A stretch of DNA of 6,461 nucleotides from Syntrophaceae bacterium UBA4810 (GCA_002402545.1 DHGA01000093.1:1-6461); one strand, 5' to 3'; positions 1 through 6,148 are shown, numbered from the stretch's first letter. Numbers and translations: made by a program. Notes: generated by a model from the sequence alone, not told the origin.

Positions 1-1166
1 GCTTTTTCCAGCCCGTCAAGCGTGAGTTCAAACATGGGGAATATTTTCCCGATGCTTTGTATCGTCCAGGTGTAGCTCCAGTCTTCCTGAGGCACCGGAT
101 TGAGCCATACAGAATGACGAAAAGTCTTTGCCAGAAGAGCCAGATAATCCACAGATGGTTTTGATCCGTGTTGTCCCGAATAAATCGCGCCTCTTGCGTC
201 ACCCAGTTCATAGGGAGCCATCGACGCGTCACCCACAACAATAAGCCTGGTTTCCGGATCAAAACGAGTAAACTCATCCACGGAAACAGGTTTTTTGTAG
301 CGTTGCGGGTCCAACCAAACATTTTTATAAATAGTGTTGTGAAAAAAGTAAATATCCAGTTCTTTAAACTGAAATCTGGCGTAATTGAAAAGAATCTGTA
401 CTATTTCCACATACCGATCCATAGACCAGCCGCCGTTATCAATTATCAACTTTACTTTCAGGCGGTCGGAAAGACGGCGGTCAAACACAATTTCAATTTC
501 ACCCGCGTTGCGCATGGTCTGGTAAATAGTTTTATCAACATTGACCACGTCCTGCGGCCCGGTCGGTGTCAGATTTTTTAGTCTTTTGAGCGCTTCGCCG
601 ATTTGTGACGCGGTAATCGGCCCTTCCTGCGAATAGTCGCGGTAGCGGCGCTCCATGGCCACTTTGATTGCTGATTGATGTTGAGAAACACCTCCCACGC
701 GCATGCCGCCCGGATGTTTCCCTGAATGACCCACCGGCGACGTGCCGTGTGTGCCGATCCAGTAATTTCCGCCGTGATGCGCTTGGGTCTGTTCTTTAAG
801 GCGATCCATAAAATACTGCATCAGTTCTTCCGGCGTCATTTTTTTCAGTTCCTCTTCGGAAACGCCAAGCGCCTCCGCCATCGCGCCCGGATCTTTAAGC
901 CATTCAGTAAGCAGCGCTTTGGCCAGCTCGCCCAGCTCTTCCTGTGTCGGTTCGATTTCTGTTGCGCCGTGAAAAGCTACGGAAAAAGCCTGATCGTAAA
1001 TATCAAAATATCTTTCGCTTTTTACCAGCAGAGAACGAGCGGCGATATAGAAATCTTCCAGTGAACGAACCAGTCCCATCATCAGGGCTTTTTGCAGGCG
1101 CAAAAAGGAAGTCGGAGAAATCGGGATTCCTTTATCGCGCAGCAAATAGAAAAAATCGACAAACAT
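1..1166 (-). CDS. VWA-domain protein, CoxE-like (partial, 3' end beyond window)
   Basis: An open frame runs leftward from ATG 1166-1164 to the window edge without a stop, giving 388 visible codons. An AAGGA ribosome site lies 10 bases before the ATG, inside the end of the upstream ATPase gene. The N-terminal half (about residues 1-125) looks helical. A Gly/His-rich linker follows (about 130-165), then a von Willebrand factor A fold from about residue 236: beta strand VKLIID, motif DNGGWSM at 243-249, strand DIYFFHN at 271-277, and VVGDASMAPYEL at 310-321. The visible end, with IGKIFPMFELTLDGLEK, resembles the conserved tail of this family, so probably only a few residues are missing. The metal site is unusual: the canonical DxSxS is replaced by D-N-G-G-W-S. 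Pairing with a MoxR ATPase just upstream is typical for CoxE-like proteins, which are thought to work with it in protein or metal-cofactor maturation. The client is unknown. No signal peptide or membrane segment is seen, so a cytoplasmic location is likely. Confidence 0.85.
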   Translation of the reverse strand, partial: MFVDFFYLLRDKGIPISPTSFLRLQKALMMGLVRSLEDFYIAARSLLVKSERYFDIYDQAFSVAFHGATEIEPTQEELGELAKALLTEWLKDPGAMAEALGVSEEELKKMTPEELMQYFMDRLKEQTQAHHGGNYWIGTHGTSPVGHSGKHPGGMRVGGVSQHQSAIKVAMERRYRDYSQEGPITASQIGEALKRLKNLTPTGPQDVVNVDKTIYQTMRNAGEIEIVFDRRLSDRLKVKLIIDNGGWSMDRYVEIVQILFNYARFQFKELDIYFFHNTIYKNVWLDPQRYKKPVSVDEFTRFDPETRLIVVGDASMAPYELGDARGAIYSGQHGSKPSVDYLALLAKTFRHSVWLNPVPQEDWSYTWTIQSIGKIFPMFELTLDGLEK

Positions 1167-1172
1167 GCTTTC

Positions 1173-2024
1173 TTAATCCTTGCCAGTTAATAAGCCTGTT
1201 GCCATTTGCAAATCGGAACTTTTTTTGAACAAAACACCCATATAAGGAATAACGCCATTTTTGAGATCTTTCCAGTGGAAATCCGGATCAGCCTGGAGCG
1301 CGCGCACCCAGTTAATCAGCTCGCGCGTGGCCGGTTTTTTCTCCACGCCGCGAATTTGGCGCAAATTGTAGAATGTTTCCATGCACGCCGTGGCCAGATC
1401 GTTTTTCAGCGTAGGAAAGTGAACGCTGATTATTTTGCGCATTAGTGTTTGATCCGGGAACGCGATGTGATGGAAATTGCATCTGCCTAAAAAAGGATCA
1501 GATAAATCTTTTTTCGCGTTTGAAGTGATAACAATCACCGGGCGGTTTTTGGCTTTTATCGTGCGGTCGATTTCGATAATATCGAACTGCATCTGGTCAA
1601 GAATGTCGAGCATGTCGTCCTGAAAATCCGTATCGGCCTTGTCGATTTCATCGATTAGCAAAACAACTTTTTTATCTGAGGTGAAAGCCTGGCCGATTTT
1701 TCCCATTTTGATATATTCTTCAATTTTACTTACATCGCGGCCGGAATCGGCAAAACGGCTGTCATTTAGACGTGTGAGCGTGTCATACTGGTAAAGCGCT
1801 TCAATAAGTTTCATGCTGGATTTGACGTTAAGAATAATCAGCGGCATCTGCAGGTTTTCCGCTATCGCGTGCGCCAGCATGGTTTTCCCGGTGCCCGGCT
1901 CGCCTTTAAGCAATAGAGGCATTTCCAGGGCGATGGAGATGTTCACAATCTTGGCCAGTTCATCATCAAGAACATAGTGCGTTGCCCCGCTGAATTTTGC
2001 GGGGCGTTTTTCTGAAGGTGTCAT
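1173..2024 (-). CDS. MoxR-family AAA+ ATPase
   Basis: This 283-aa cytoplasmic ATPase is of the MoxR/CoxD type. Visible motifs in order are Walker A GEPGTGKT (41-48), Walker B VVLLIDEIDKA (120-130), sensor 1 ITSN (166-169), a probable arginine finger in FLGRC (R181), and sensor 2 around PATREL (R234). Length and motif spacing suit a complete MoxR protein. The ATG at 2024 is preceded by AAAGGAG about 10 bases upstream, which fixes the start. It is the first gene of a minus-strand pair; the VWA gene begins 6 bases after its stop, so the two are almost certainly co-transcribed and probably translationally coupled. MoxR ATPases with VWA partners generally remodel a client enzyme or help insert a metal cofactor. 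Nothing in the window identifies the client, and the neighbouring B12-mutase operon is divergent, so a functional link to it is only a guess. Codons 7-14 contain a GC-rich inverted repeat (GCCCCGC/GCGGGGC). Confidence 0.93.
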   Translation of the reverse strand: MTPSEKRPAKFSGATHYVLDDELAKIVNISIALEMPLLLKGEPGTGKTMLAHAIAENLQMPLIILNVKSSMKLIEALYQYDTLTRLNDSRFADSGRDVSKIEEYIKMGKIGQAFTSDKKVVLLIDEIDKADTDFQDDMLDILDQMQFDIIEIDRTIKAKNRPVIVITSNAKKDLSDPFLGRCNFHHIAFPDQTLMRKIISVHFPTLKNDLATACMETFYNLRQIRGVEKKPATRELINWVRALQADPDFHWKDLKNGVIPYMGVLFKKSSDLQMATGLLTGKD

Positions 2025-2034
2025 TAAATTACTG

Positions 2035-2041
2035 CTCCTTT
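2035..2041 (-). promoter_or_regulatory. Ribosome binding site of the MoxR ATPase gene
   Basis: On the minus strand this reads AAAGGAG, with 10 bases between it and the ATG at 2024. It is a strong match to the anti-Shine-Dalgarno sequence and supports that start codon. Confidence 0.75.
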
Positions 2042-2090
2042 TCTAATCAATGTAGTAAACATAACACGTTTTTCATCAAAACTTAATCAG

Positions 2091-2119
2091 AATATAAGTA
2101 TTTAACCATTGACAAACAA
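2091..2119 (-). promoter_or_regulatory. Candidate sigma70-type promoter of the MoxR-VWA operon
   Basis: On the minus strand TTGTTT (2119-2114) and TATATT (2096-2091) are separated by 17 bases. The -10 matches consensus at five of six positions, while the -35 matches at only three. Transcription would start near 2084 and leave a leader of about 60 bases. The surroundings are very AT-rich, so chance matches are likely; this is the best candidate found rather than a firm call. Confidence 0.33.
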
Positions 2120-2256
2120 AAGAGCGTTTCCTAAACGTACTTTTTGGGCGGTTATAGTGCTCTGGGGGCAATGTCCAAGGGGCTGAAAAAGAAAAAATAA
2201 AAATCAAAACAAGAAAATTAGTCATTTTGATAGCCTTTTAGATATTTAAAAATATC

Positions 2257-2285
2257 TTGACTTTGATTAATATTATAAGTAAAAA
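2257..2285 (+). promoter_or_regulatory. Candidate promoter of the cold-shock gene
   Basis: TTGACT (2257-2262; five of six matches) and TAAAAA (2280-2285; four of six) are separated by 17 bases. A start near 2292 would give a leader of about 170 bases before the ATG, similar in scale to the long leaders known for cspA-type genes. The -35 overlaps the right arm of the AT-rich inverted repeat at 2240-2257. The -10 is weak, so confidence is low. Confidence 0.35.
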
Positions 2286-2306
2286 CGTGCCTAATTTCGT
2301 AAGAAG

Positions 2307-2326
2307 TGCTTTGCATATGCAAAGCA
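2307..2326. repeat. Perfect 20-bp palindrome upstream of the cold-shock gene
   Basis: The arms TGCTTTGCAT and ATGCAAAGCA are exact reverse complements with no spacer. In DNA this is a plausible operator for a dimeric regulator. In RNA it would form an 8-bp stem with an ATAT loop near the 5' end of the predicted leader. No known operator was recognised. Confidence 0.6.
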
Positions 2327-2371
2327 ATACGGAAGGGTAAGTTGAATTTAGACATATTGATATACAAAGAT

Positions 2372-2412
2372 AAGCCGCCTTATTTTTCATTATCCAGGCG
2401 GTTTTTGGTTTT
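2372..2412 (+). terminator. Terminator-like hairpin in the presumed leader of the cold-shock gene
   Basis: The stem pairs AAGCCGCCT (2372-2380) with AGGCGGTTT (2396-2404), including one G-U pair, around a 15-base loop. It is followed by TTTTTGGTTTT. No plus-strand gene lies upstream for it to terminate, and it sits 50-90 bases before the ATG. It could therefore be a leader attenuator, the end of a small RNA, or a backstop against read-through. The long loop and interrupted T-run make it a modest terminator. Confidence 0.5.
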
Positions 2413-2445
2413 GTCATTGTGTTGGTTCGACTTGGAAATTTAAGA

Positions 2446-2452
2446 AAGGAGG
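2446..2452 (+). promoter_or_regulatory. Ribosome binding site of the cold-shock gene
   Basis: AAGGAGG, an exact Shine-Dalgarno match, lies 10 bases before the ATG at 2463. It implies strong translation and fixes the start. Confidence 0.85.
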
Positions 2453-2462
2453 ATTCAATACA

Positions 2463-2663
2463 ATGTCAGAAGGCAAAGTAAAATGGTTCAATGAGCGCAA
2501 AGGTTTCGGCTTTATTGAGCAGGAAGGCGGCGCGGATGTATTTGTTCATTTCAGCGCTATTCAGTCCGAAGGTTTCAAAACCTTAGCTGAAGGCCAGGCC
2601 GTAAGCTTTGATATCAAGCAAGGTAAAAAAGGCCCGGAAGCGGAAAACGTCAAAATCATTTAG
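2463..2663 (+). CDS. csp: Cold-shock domain protein (CspA family)
   Basis: This complete 66-aa single cold-shock domain protein has the family's usual length. The N-terminus GKVKWFN leads into RNP1 KGFGFI (13-18) and RNP2 VFVHF (26-30), the aromatic surface that binds single-stranded RNA and DNA. The C-terminus GKKGPEAENVKII is also typical. Family members act in the cytoplasm as RNA chaperones that melt secondary structure and can antiterminate transcription. The gene stands alone, with a perfect Shine-Dalgarno upstream and a strong terminator 22 bases after the stop. The structured upstream region suggests post-transcriptional control. Whether this copy is cold-induced or constitutive cannot be told from the sequence. 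Confidence 0.96.
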   Translation: MSEGKVKWFNERKGFGFIEQEGGADVFVHFSAIQSEGFKTLAEGQAVSFDIKQGKKGPEAENVKII

Positions 2664-2685
2664 TGTTTCTAAACATAAAACTGAG

Positions 2686-2722
2686 GCCTCGGAATATGAA
2701 GATATCTCCGGGGCTTTTTTTT
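2686..2722 (+). terminator. Intrinsic terminator of the cold-shock gene
   Basis: GCCTCGGA (2686-2693) pairs with TCCGGGGC (2707-2714), including one G-U pair. The stem extends through ATAT/ATAT with one bulged C to a GAAG loop. Eight T residues follow directly (2715-2722). This is a textbook rho-independent terminator and separates the cold-shock gene from the mutase operon. Confidence 0.88.
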
Positions 2723-2757
2723 ACCAAAGAAGTTGATTCCAATCTTATTAATATAAC

Positions 2758-2786
2758 TTGACAAAATCTGATTATTTAAGTTTATT
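2758..2786 (+). promoter_or_regulatory. Probable sigma70-type promoter of the acyl-CoA mutase operon
   Basis: A consensus -35 TTGACA (2758-2763) is followed after 17 bases by TTTATT (2781-2786; four of six matches). It lies just downstream of the cold-shock terminator and about 60 bases before the GTG start, which is the expected place. Transcription would start near 2793. No obvious operator or cobalamin riboswitch is seen in the short leader. Confidence 0.6.
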
Positions 2787-2844
2787 TTAATATTATTGCG
2801 TTTATTCTTAATCATTTCAAGAAGTAAGGTTAGGGGGACTTATC

Positions 2845-4527
2845 GTGTATTTCTCCAAAAAAATGCTTGAAACATCTTCGACGCTGACCAAAAAATGGGA
2901 AGAAGAAGTTAAAAAAGCGCTGAAGAACAATCATGACCAGAAAGAGCGCTTTACCACGGTTTCCGACATGGAAATCAAACGGCTCTACGCTCCGGAAGAT
3001 ATTAAAGATGTTGATTTTGAAAAAGACATTGGTGTTCCGGGAGAATATCCTTATTTACGAGGCAATCAGGTAACTGGGTACCGCGGACGTTACTGGACAT
3101 TCCGCATGTTCTCCGGCATGGGCTCGGCCCAGGATACCAACCGCCGCTGGCACATGCTTTTGCGCGAAGGCCAAACTGGGCTTTCCACCGCTTTCGATTT
3201 TCCGACGCTCATGGGTTACGATAGCGACTCGCCCAAAAGCTTGGGCGAAGTGGGCAAATGCGGGGTGGCTATAGACACGCTGGAGGATTTTCTGGCGCTT
3301 CTGGAAGGCATTCCGCTGGATAAAGTAACCACCTCGATGACTATAAATCCTCCCGCGACTGTTTTATGGGCGATGTATTGCGCGGCCGCTCAAATCAAAG
3401 GAGCCCCTCTTGCCAAAATCGGCGGCACCATCCAGAATGACATGCTCAAGGAATTTATCGCACAGAAGACTTTTATGTGCCCGCCGGAACCATCGGTAAA
3501 GCTCATCAGCGACACGGTGGAATTCGGTGCGAAGCATGTTCCCAACTGGAACACCATCAGCATCAGCGGCTATCACATCCGCGAGGCAGGCTCCACCGCC
3601 GTGCAGGAATTGGCTTTTACTCTTCGCGACGGTATTGAATACGTTGAAGACGTCATTCGCCGCAAAAAAATGCCGGTGGATGAATTTGCGCCGCGCCTTT
3701 CCTTCTTTTTTAATTCACATATCGATTTTTTTGAGGAGATCTGCAAAATGCGCGCGGCGCGGCGCATGTGGGCAAAAATCATGCGTGAACGTTTTAAGGC
3801 GAAAGATCCCCGCTCTTTGTGGCTGCGTTTTCACACACAAACGGCCGGATGTTCGCTGACGGCACAGCAACCGTACAACAATGTTGTCCGCACGACTGTG
3901 CAAGCCCTGGCGGCGGTACTCGGTGGTACACAATCGTTGCACACTAATTCTCTTGATGAAGTTCTCTGTCTGCCTTCCGAGCATGCCGTAGAAATCGCTC
4001 TGCGCACGCAGCAGATTTTAGCCGAAGAAACGGGAGTGGCCAATACCATTGATCCTTTGGCCGGTTCCTACTTTATCGAGTCTCTCACCAATGAAATGGA
4101 AGAAAAAGCATGGGAATATATTCATAAGATTGATGAGATGGGTGGCATGATTGCCGCTATTGAAAAAGGTTTCCCGCAGATGGAAATATCCGAAGCTGCT
4201 TATAGGTTTCAAAGACAGTTGGATGCGGGCGAGAAGATCATGGTCGGGGTGAACAAATATTCAACCGACTCCACACATCCTATTCCGCTTGTTGATATCG
4301 ATGAAAAGGTGGGCGAAGAGCAAATTAAAAGGCTCAAGGATGTGCGCCGCAGGCGCGATAACCGCGCCGCCAAAAAGTCGCTGGATAATATAAAAAACGC
4401 CTGTAAAAAAGGTGAAAACGTAATGCCGTGCTGCATCGAAGCGGTAAAAAATCTGGTCAGCCTCCAGGAAATATGCGACGTTTACCGCGAAGTTTACGGC
4501 GAGTACAAAGACCCGGGACTATATTAA
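2845..4527 (+). CDS. icmA: B12-dependent acyl-CoA mutase large subunit, isobutyryl-CoA mutase type
   Basis: This 560-aa catalytic TIM-barrel subunit belongs to the methylmalonyl-CoA mutase family and lacks the fused B12 domain, which is encoded separately downstream. Against my recollection of the Propionibacterium enzyme, many active-site positions share numbering: R82, T85, R87, S114, Q197 (GTIQND) and H244 (SGYHIREAG). The two substrate-selecting positions differ: Tyr89 is Phe89 (TFRMFSG) and Arg207 is Gln207 (KEFIAQKTF). Phe/Gln is the signature of isobutyryl-CoA mutase, which interconverts isobutyryl-CoA and n-butyryl-CoA. Ala116 (STAFDFPT) argues against 2-hydroxyisobutyryl-CoA mutase, which has Asp there. 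The length is close to that of split IcmA proteins, but archaeal-type split methylmalonyl-CoA mutases are similar, so length does not discriminate. The start is GTG, with AGGGGG (2832-2837) seven bases upstream; ATG at 2863 is an alternative. Family membership is certain; the substrate is an inference, and automatic pipelines would likely name it methylmalonyl-CoA mutase. Confidence 0.93.
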   Translation: MYFSKKMLETSSTLTKKWEEEVKKALKNNHDQKERFTTVSDMEIKRLYAPEDIKDVDFEKDIGVPGEYPYLRGNQVTGYRGRYWTFRMFSGMGSAQDTNRRWHMLLREGQTGLSTAFDFPTLMGYDSDSPKSLGEVGKCGVAIDTLEDFLALLEGIPLDKVTTSMTINPPATVLWAMYCAAAQIKGAPLAKIGGTIQNDMLKEFIAQKTFMCPPEPSVKLISDTVEFGAKHVPNWNTISISGYHIREAGSTAVQELAFTLRDGIEYVEDVIRRKKMPVDEFAPRLSFFFNSHIDFFEEICKMRAARRMWAKIMRERFKAKDPRSLWLRFHTQTAGCSLTAQQPYNNVVRTTVQALAAVLGGTQSLHTNSLDEVLCLPSEHAVEIALRTQQILAEETGVANTIDPLAGSYFIESLTNEMEEKAWEYIHKIDEMGGMIAAIEKGFPQMEISEAAYRFQRQLDAGEKIMVGVNKYSTDSTHPIPLVDIDEKVGEEQIKRLKDVRRRRDNRAAKKSLDNIKNACKKGENVMPCCIEAVKNLVSLQEICDVYREVYGEYKDPGLY

Positions 4528-4543
4528 TTAACCCAGCTTGATG

Positions 4544-4706
4544 TGTCATTCCGAGGAAACAAGCGACGTAAATGCTGCGATAGCAAGGGAAAAAGAAATT
4601 AAAAAGTGGCGTAGAGAAAAAAGAATAATCTTGTTAATCGAACAAATCAAAGTTGGGAAGATTTGAGCGAGGGATTGAAAGATTTCTCTCTTCGTTCGAA
4701 ATGACA
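4544..4706. repeat. Degenerate MITE-like interspersed repeat within the mutase operon
   Basis: The spacer between the two mutase genes is bounded by imperfect terminal inverted repeats. The left end is TGTCATTCCGAGGAA, and the reverse complement of the right end is TGTCATTTCGAACGAA. The right part, GAGCGAGGGATT...AAGATTTCTCTCTTCGTTCGAAATGACA, resembles a palindromic repeat found in many copies in some deltaproteobacterial and other genomes, with a core of the type GTCATTCCGAGCGAAGCGAGGAATCT. No coding potential or transposase is present, so any movement would be in trans. The middle has diverged or been replaced, which suggests an old insertion. The family assignment is from memory of such repeats, not from a search. 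Confidence 0.6.
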
Positions 4707-4754
4707 GATAATGTAAAAATTAATGCTTCATTATTATGAGAAACATTTCACTGT

Positions 4755-4759
4755 GAGGA
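4755..4759 (+). promoter_or_regulatory. Ribosome binding site of the B12-binding subunit gene
   Basis: GAGGA lies seven bases before the ATG at 4767. Because the repeat element separates this gene from the large-subunit gene, it needs its own site rather than translational coupling. Confidence 0.7.
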
Positions 4760-4766
4760 TAATATT

Positions 4767-5168
4767 ATGCCGGAAAGAAAAATTCGTGTGATGGTAGCAA
4801 AGCCAGGCCTCGACGGCCATGACCGCGGCGCGCGTGTTTTGGCGCGCTGTTTTCGTGACGCCGGGTTTGAAGTCGTGTACACCGGTTGCCATCAAACGCC
4901 GGAACAAATAGTCGCCGCCGCCATTCAGGAAGATGTTGACCTGGTTGGTTTAAGCTGCCTTTCCGGCGCGCACCGCGCGCTTTTTCCGAAAGTTGTGGAG
5001 TTGCTGCACGGGAAAGGTGCTGACGATATAACAGTCATCGGCGGTGGAATTATCCCGGAGCAGGATTTTCAGCTCCTCTATGACGCGGGCATCAAAGCAA
5101 TTTTCACCCCCGGCGCTTCGCTGGAATCCATTGTGGAGTGGATCAGAACAAATATTAAACCGCACTGA
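4767..5168 (+). CDS. icmB: Cobalamin-binding small subunit of acyl-CoA mutase
   Basis: This complete 133-aa Rossmann-like B12-binding domain is the separate small subunit of the mutase. Base-off/His-on motifs are clear. DGHDRG (16-21) supplies His18, the lower cobalt ligand, within DxHxxG. GLSCLSGAH (61-69) corresponds to the SxL segment, and IGGGIIPEQD (91-100) is the GG motif that wraps the nucleotide tail. The start IRVMVAKPGLDGHDRG is diagnostic for methylmalonyl- and isobutyryl-CoA mutase B12 domains. The size is close to known IcmB proteins of about 136 aa. It pairs with the large subunit encoded 239 bases upstream and lies 5 bases before the G-protein gene, so it is coupled to the downstream genes. 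The domain does not determine substrate, so the isobutyryl assignment follows the large subunit. Confidence 0.93.
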   Translation: MPERKIRVMVAKPGLDGHDRGARVLARCFRDAGFEVVYTGCHQTPEQIVAAAIQEDVDLVGLSCLSGAHRALFPKVVELLHGKGADDITVIGGGIIPEQDFQLLYDAGIKAIFTPGASLESIVEWIRTNIKPH

Positions 5169-5173
5169 AAATT

Positions 5174-6148
5174 ATGGATTCTTTAATTAAAAAAATATGC
5201 GCCGGCGATGTCCGCCTGGCCTCGCGCCTCATCCGGGACATCGAAGATAAAATCCCCGAAGCAAAAGCAAAAATAAAAAAACTCTACGCGCACACAGGCA
5301 AATCTTTCATTGTCGGCATTACCGGCGCACCGGGCGCGGGCAAGAGCACGCTGACCGACGCTTTGATTACCGAATTGCGCAAAAAAAATAAAACCGTCGG
5401 TGTTCTGGCCGTTGATCCCACCAGCCCCTTTACCGGCGGCGCGATTCTGGGCGACCGTATCCGCATGCAGAAACACGCCGAAGACGAAGGTGTTTTTGTC
5501 CGATCGCTGGCTACGCGCGGCGCACTGGGTGGACTTTCTCAGGCCGCGGGCGACGCCATTCACGTGATGGAAGCAATGGGTAAGGACATCATTATTGTGG
5601 AAACGGTTGGCATCGGCCAACAGGAAATAGACATCATCAATCACGCGCACAGCGTTGTGGTTGTTCTTGTGCCCGGCATGGGCGATGAAATCCAGACGAT
5701 GAAAGCGGGCTTGATGGAAATTGCCGATGTTTTTGTCGTCAACAAGGCTAATCGTCCCGGCGCCAATCAGTTGCAGACCGAGCTGTCCTCCATGCTTAAC
5801 TTGGCTTCTAAAAACGGCGCGGGCTGGCAGCCGCCGATTGTTATGGTGGGCGACGCGTTTGAGCCGGCAGCGTTTACGGAAAAAACCGCCGAGCTTGCCC
5901 AAAAAATCGAAGAGCACTACCGGTATCTGAGAGAAAGCGGCAAACTCACCGAACGTATGCACCGCAAGGCTCTGGCCGAAATTAACGACGCTTTAAGCTT
6001 TTGTCTTCTGGAGCCGATTATTGAAGAGCTGACCGCCACGGGAAAACTGGAGCATTTTGCAGAAAAAATAAAAAGCAGACAGGCCGATCCCTATTCCGTG
6101 GCCGAAGAAATCGCCAAGACTTTTTTTGTCAAGCAGGATAAAAAATGA
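5174..6148 (+). CDS. meaB: MeaB/ArgK-type G-protein chaperone of the B12 mutase
   Basis: This 324-aa P-loop GTPase of the MeaB (ArgK/MMAA) family has the usual length. Motifs are Walker A GAPGAGKST (51-59), switch region DPTSPFTGGAILGDRIRM (81-98), ETVGIGQQE (143-151), and base-recognition loop NKAN (190-193). The C-terminal helical part, around residues 240-320, is of the type that mediates dimerisation. Family members gate transfer of adenosylcobalamin from the adenosyltransferase to the mutase and eject damaged cofactor, using GTP hydrolysis. The operon places it between the B12-binding subunit and the adenosyltransferase, exactly those two partners. It starts 5 bases after the previous stop without a strong Shine-Dalgarno, so it is probably translated by coupling. 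The loop is odd: the expected Asp of NKxD, which reads the guanine base, is Asn193. Such a change can alter nucleotide preference, so GTP specificity is uncertain. Confidence 0.95.
   Translation: MDSLIKKICAGDVRLASRLIRDIEDKIPEAKAKIKKLYAHTGKSFIVGITGAPGAGKSTLTDALITELRKKNKTVGVLAVDPTSPFTGGAILGDRIRMQKHAEDEGVFVRSLATRGALGGLSQAAGDAIHVMEAMGKDIIIVETVGIGQQEIDIINHAHSVVVVLVPGMGDEIQTMKAGLMEIADVFVVNKANRPGANQLQTELSSMLNLASKNGAGWQPPIVMVGDAFEPAAFTEKTAELAQKIEEHYRYLRESGKLTERMHRKALAEINDALSFCLLEPIIEELTATGKLEHFAEKIKSRQADPYSVAEEIAKTFFVKQDKK

Larger units (their letters stand above)
2025..2462. other. Divergent intergenic region between the MoxR-VWA operon and the cold-shock gene
   Basis: No protein gene of convincing length is present in these 438 bases on either strand. 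The region is AT-rich and holds the candidate promoters for both directions, a short AT-rich inverted repeat (AGATATTT/AAATATCT, 2240-2257), a perfect 20-bp palindrome (2307-2326), and a terminator-like hairpin (2372-2412). A 9-codon mini-ORF (2171-2200) encoding MSKGLKKKK is also present but is not supported as a gene. An unannotated small RNA between about 2290 and 2412 is possible and cannot be excluded from sequence alone. Confidence 0.6.

Noticed and set aside
168..581. 137-aa plus-strand open frame
   Set aside because: It is antisense to the continuous VWA-protein frame, which has clear family motifs. No domain or ribosome site supports it. The plus-strand frames at 726-1228 fail for the same reasons.
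1984..2011. GC-rich hairpin (GCCCCGC/GCGGGGC) followed by GTTTTT on the plus strand, terminator-like
   Set aside because: It lies within codons 7-14 of the MoxR gene and no plus-strand gene precedes it. The stem encodes conserved-looking residues, so it is probably coincidental, though it might weakly affect translation initiation.
2109..2114. Perfect TTGACA on the plus strand as a promoter -35
   Set aside because: The best -10 at 17 bases is TAAACG (2132-2137), a poor match. The better TATAGT at 2153-2158 is too far away for normal spacing.
2787..2844. Cobalamin riboswitch before the mutase operon
   Set aside because: The leader from the candidate start to the GTG is only about 50 bases and has no B12-box-like sequence. 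A cobalamin riboswitch needs about 200 bases.
5183..5962. 259-aa minus-strand open frame antisense to the G-protein gene
   Set aside because: It lies wholly inside the well-supported meaB reading frame, has no recognisable domain, and its His/Phe/Asn-rich composition is typical of a reverse-strand shadow of GC-rich third positions.
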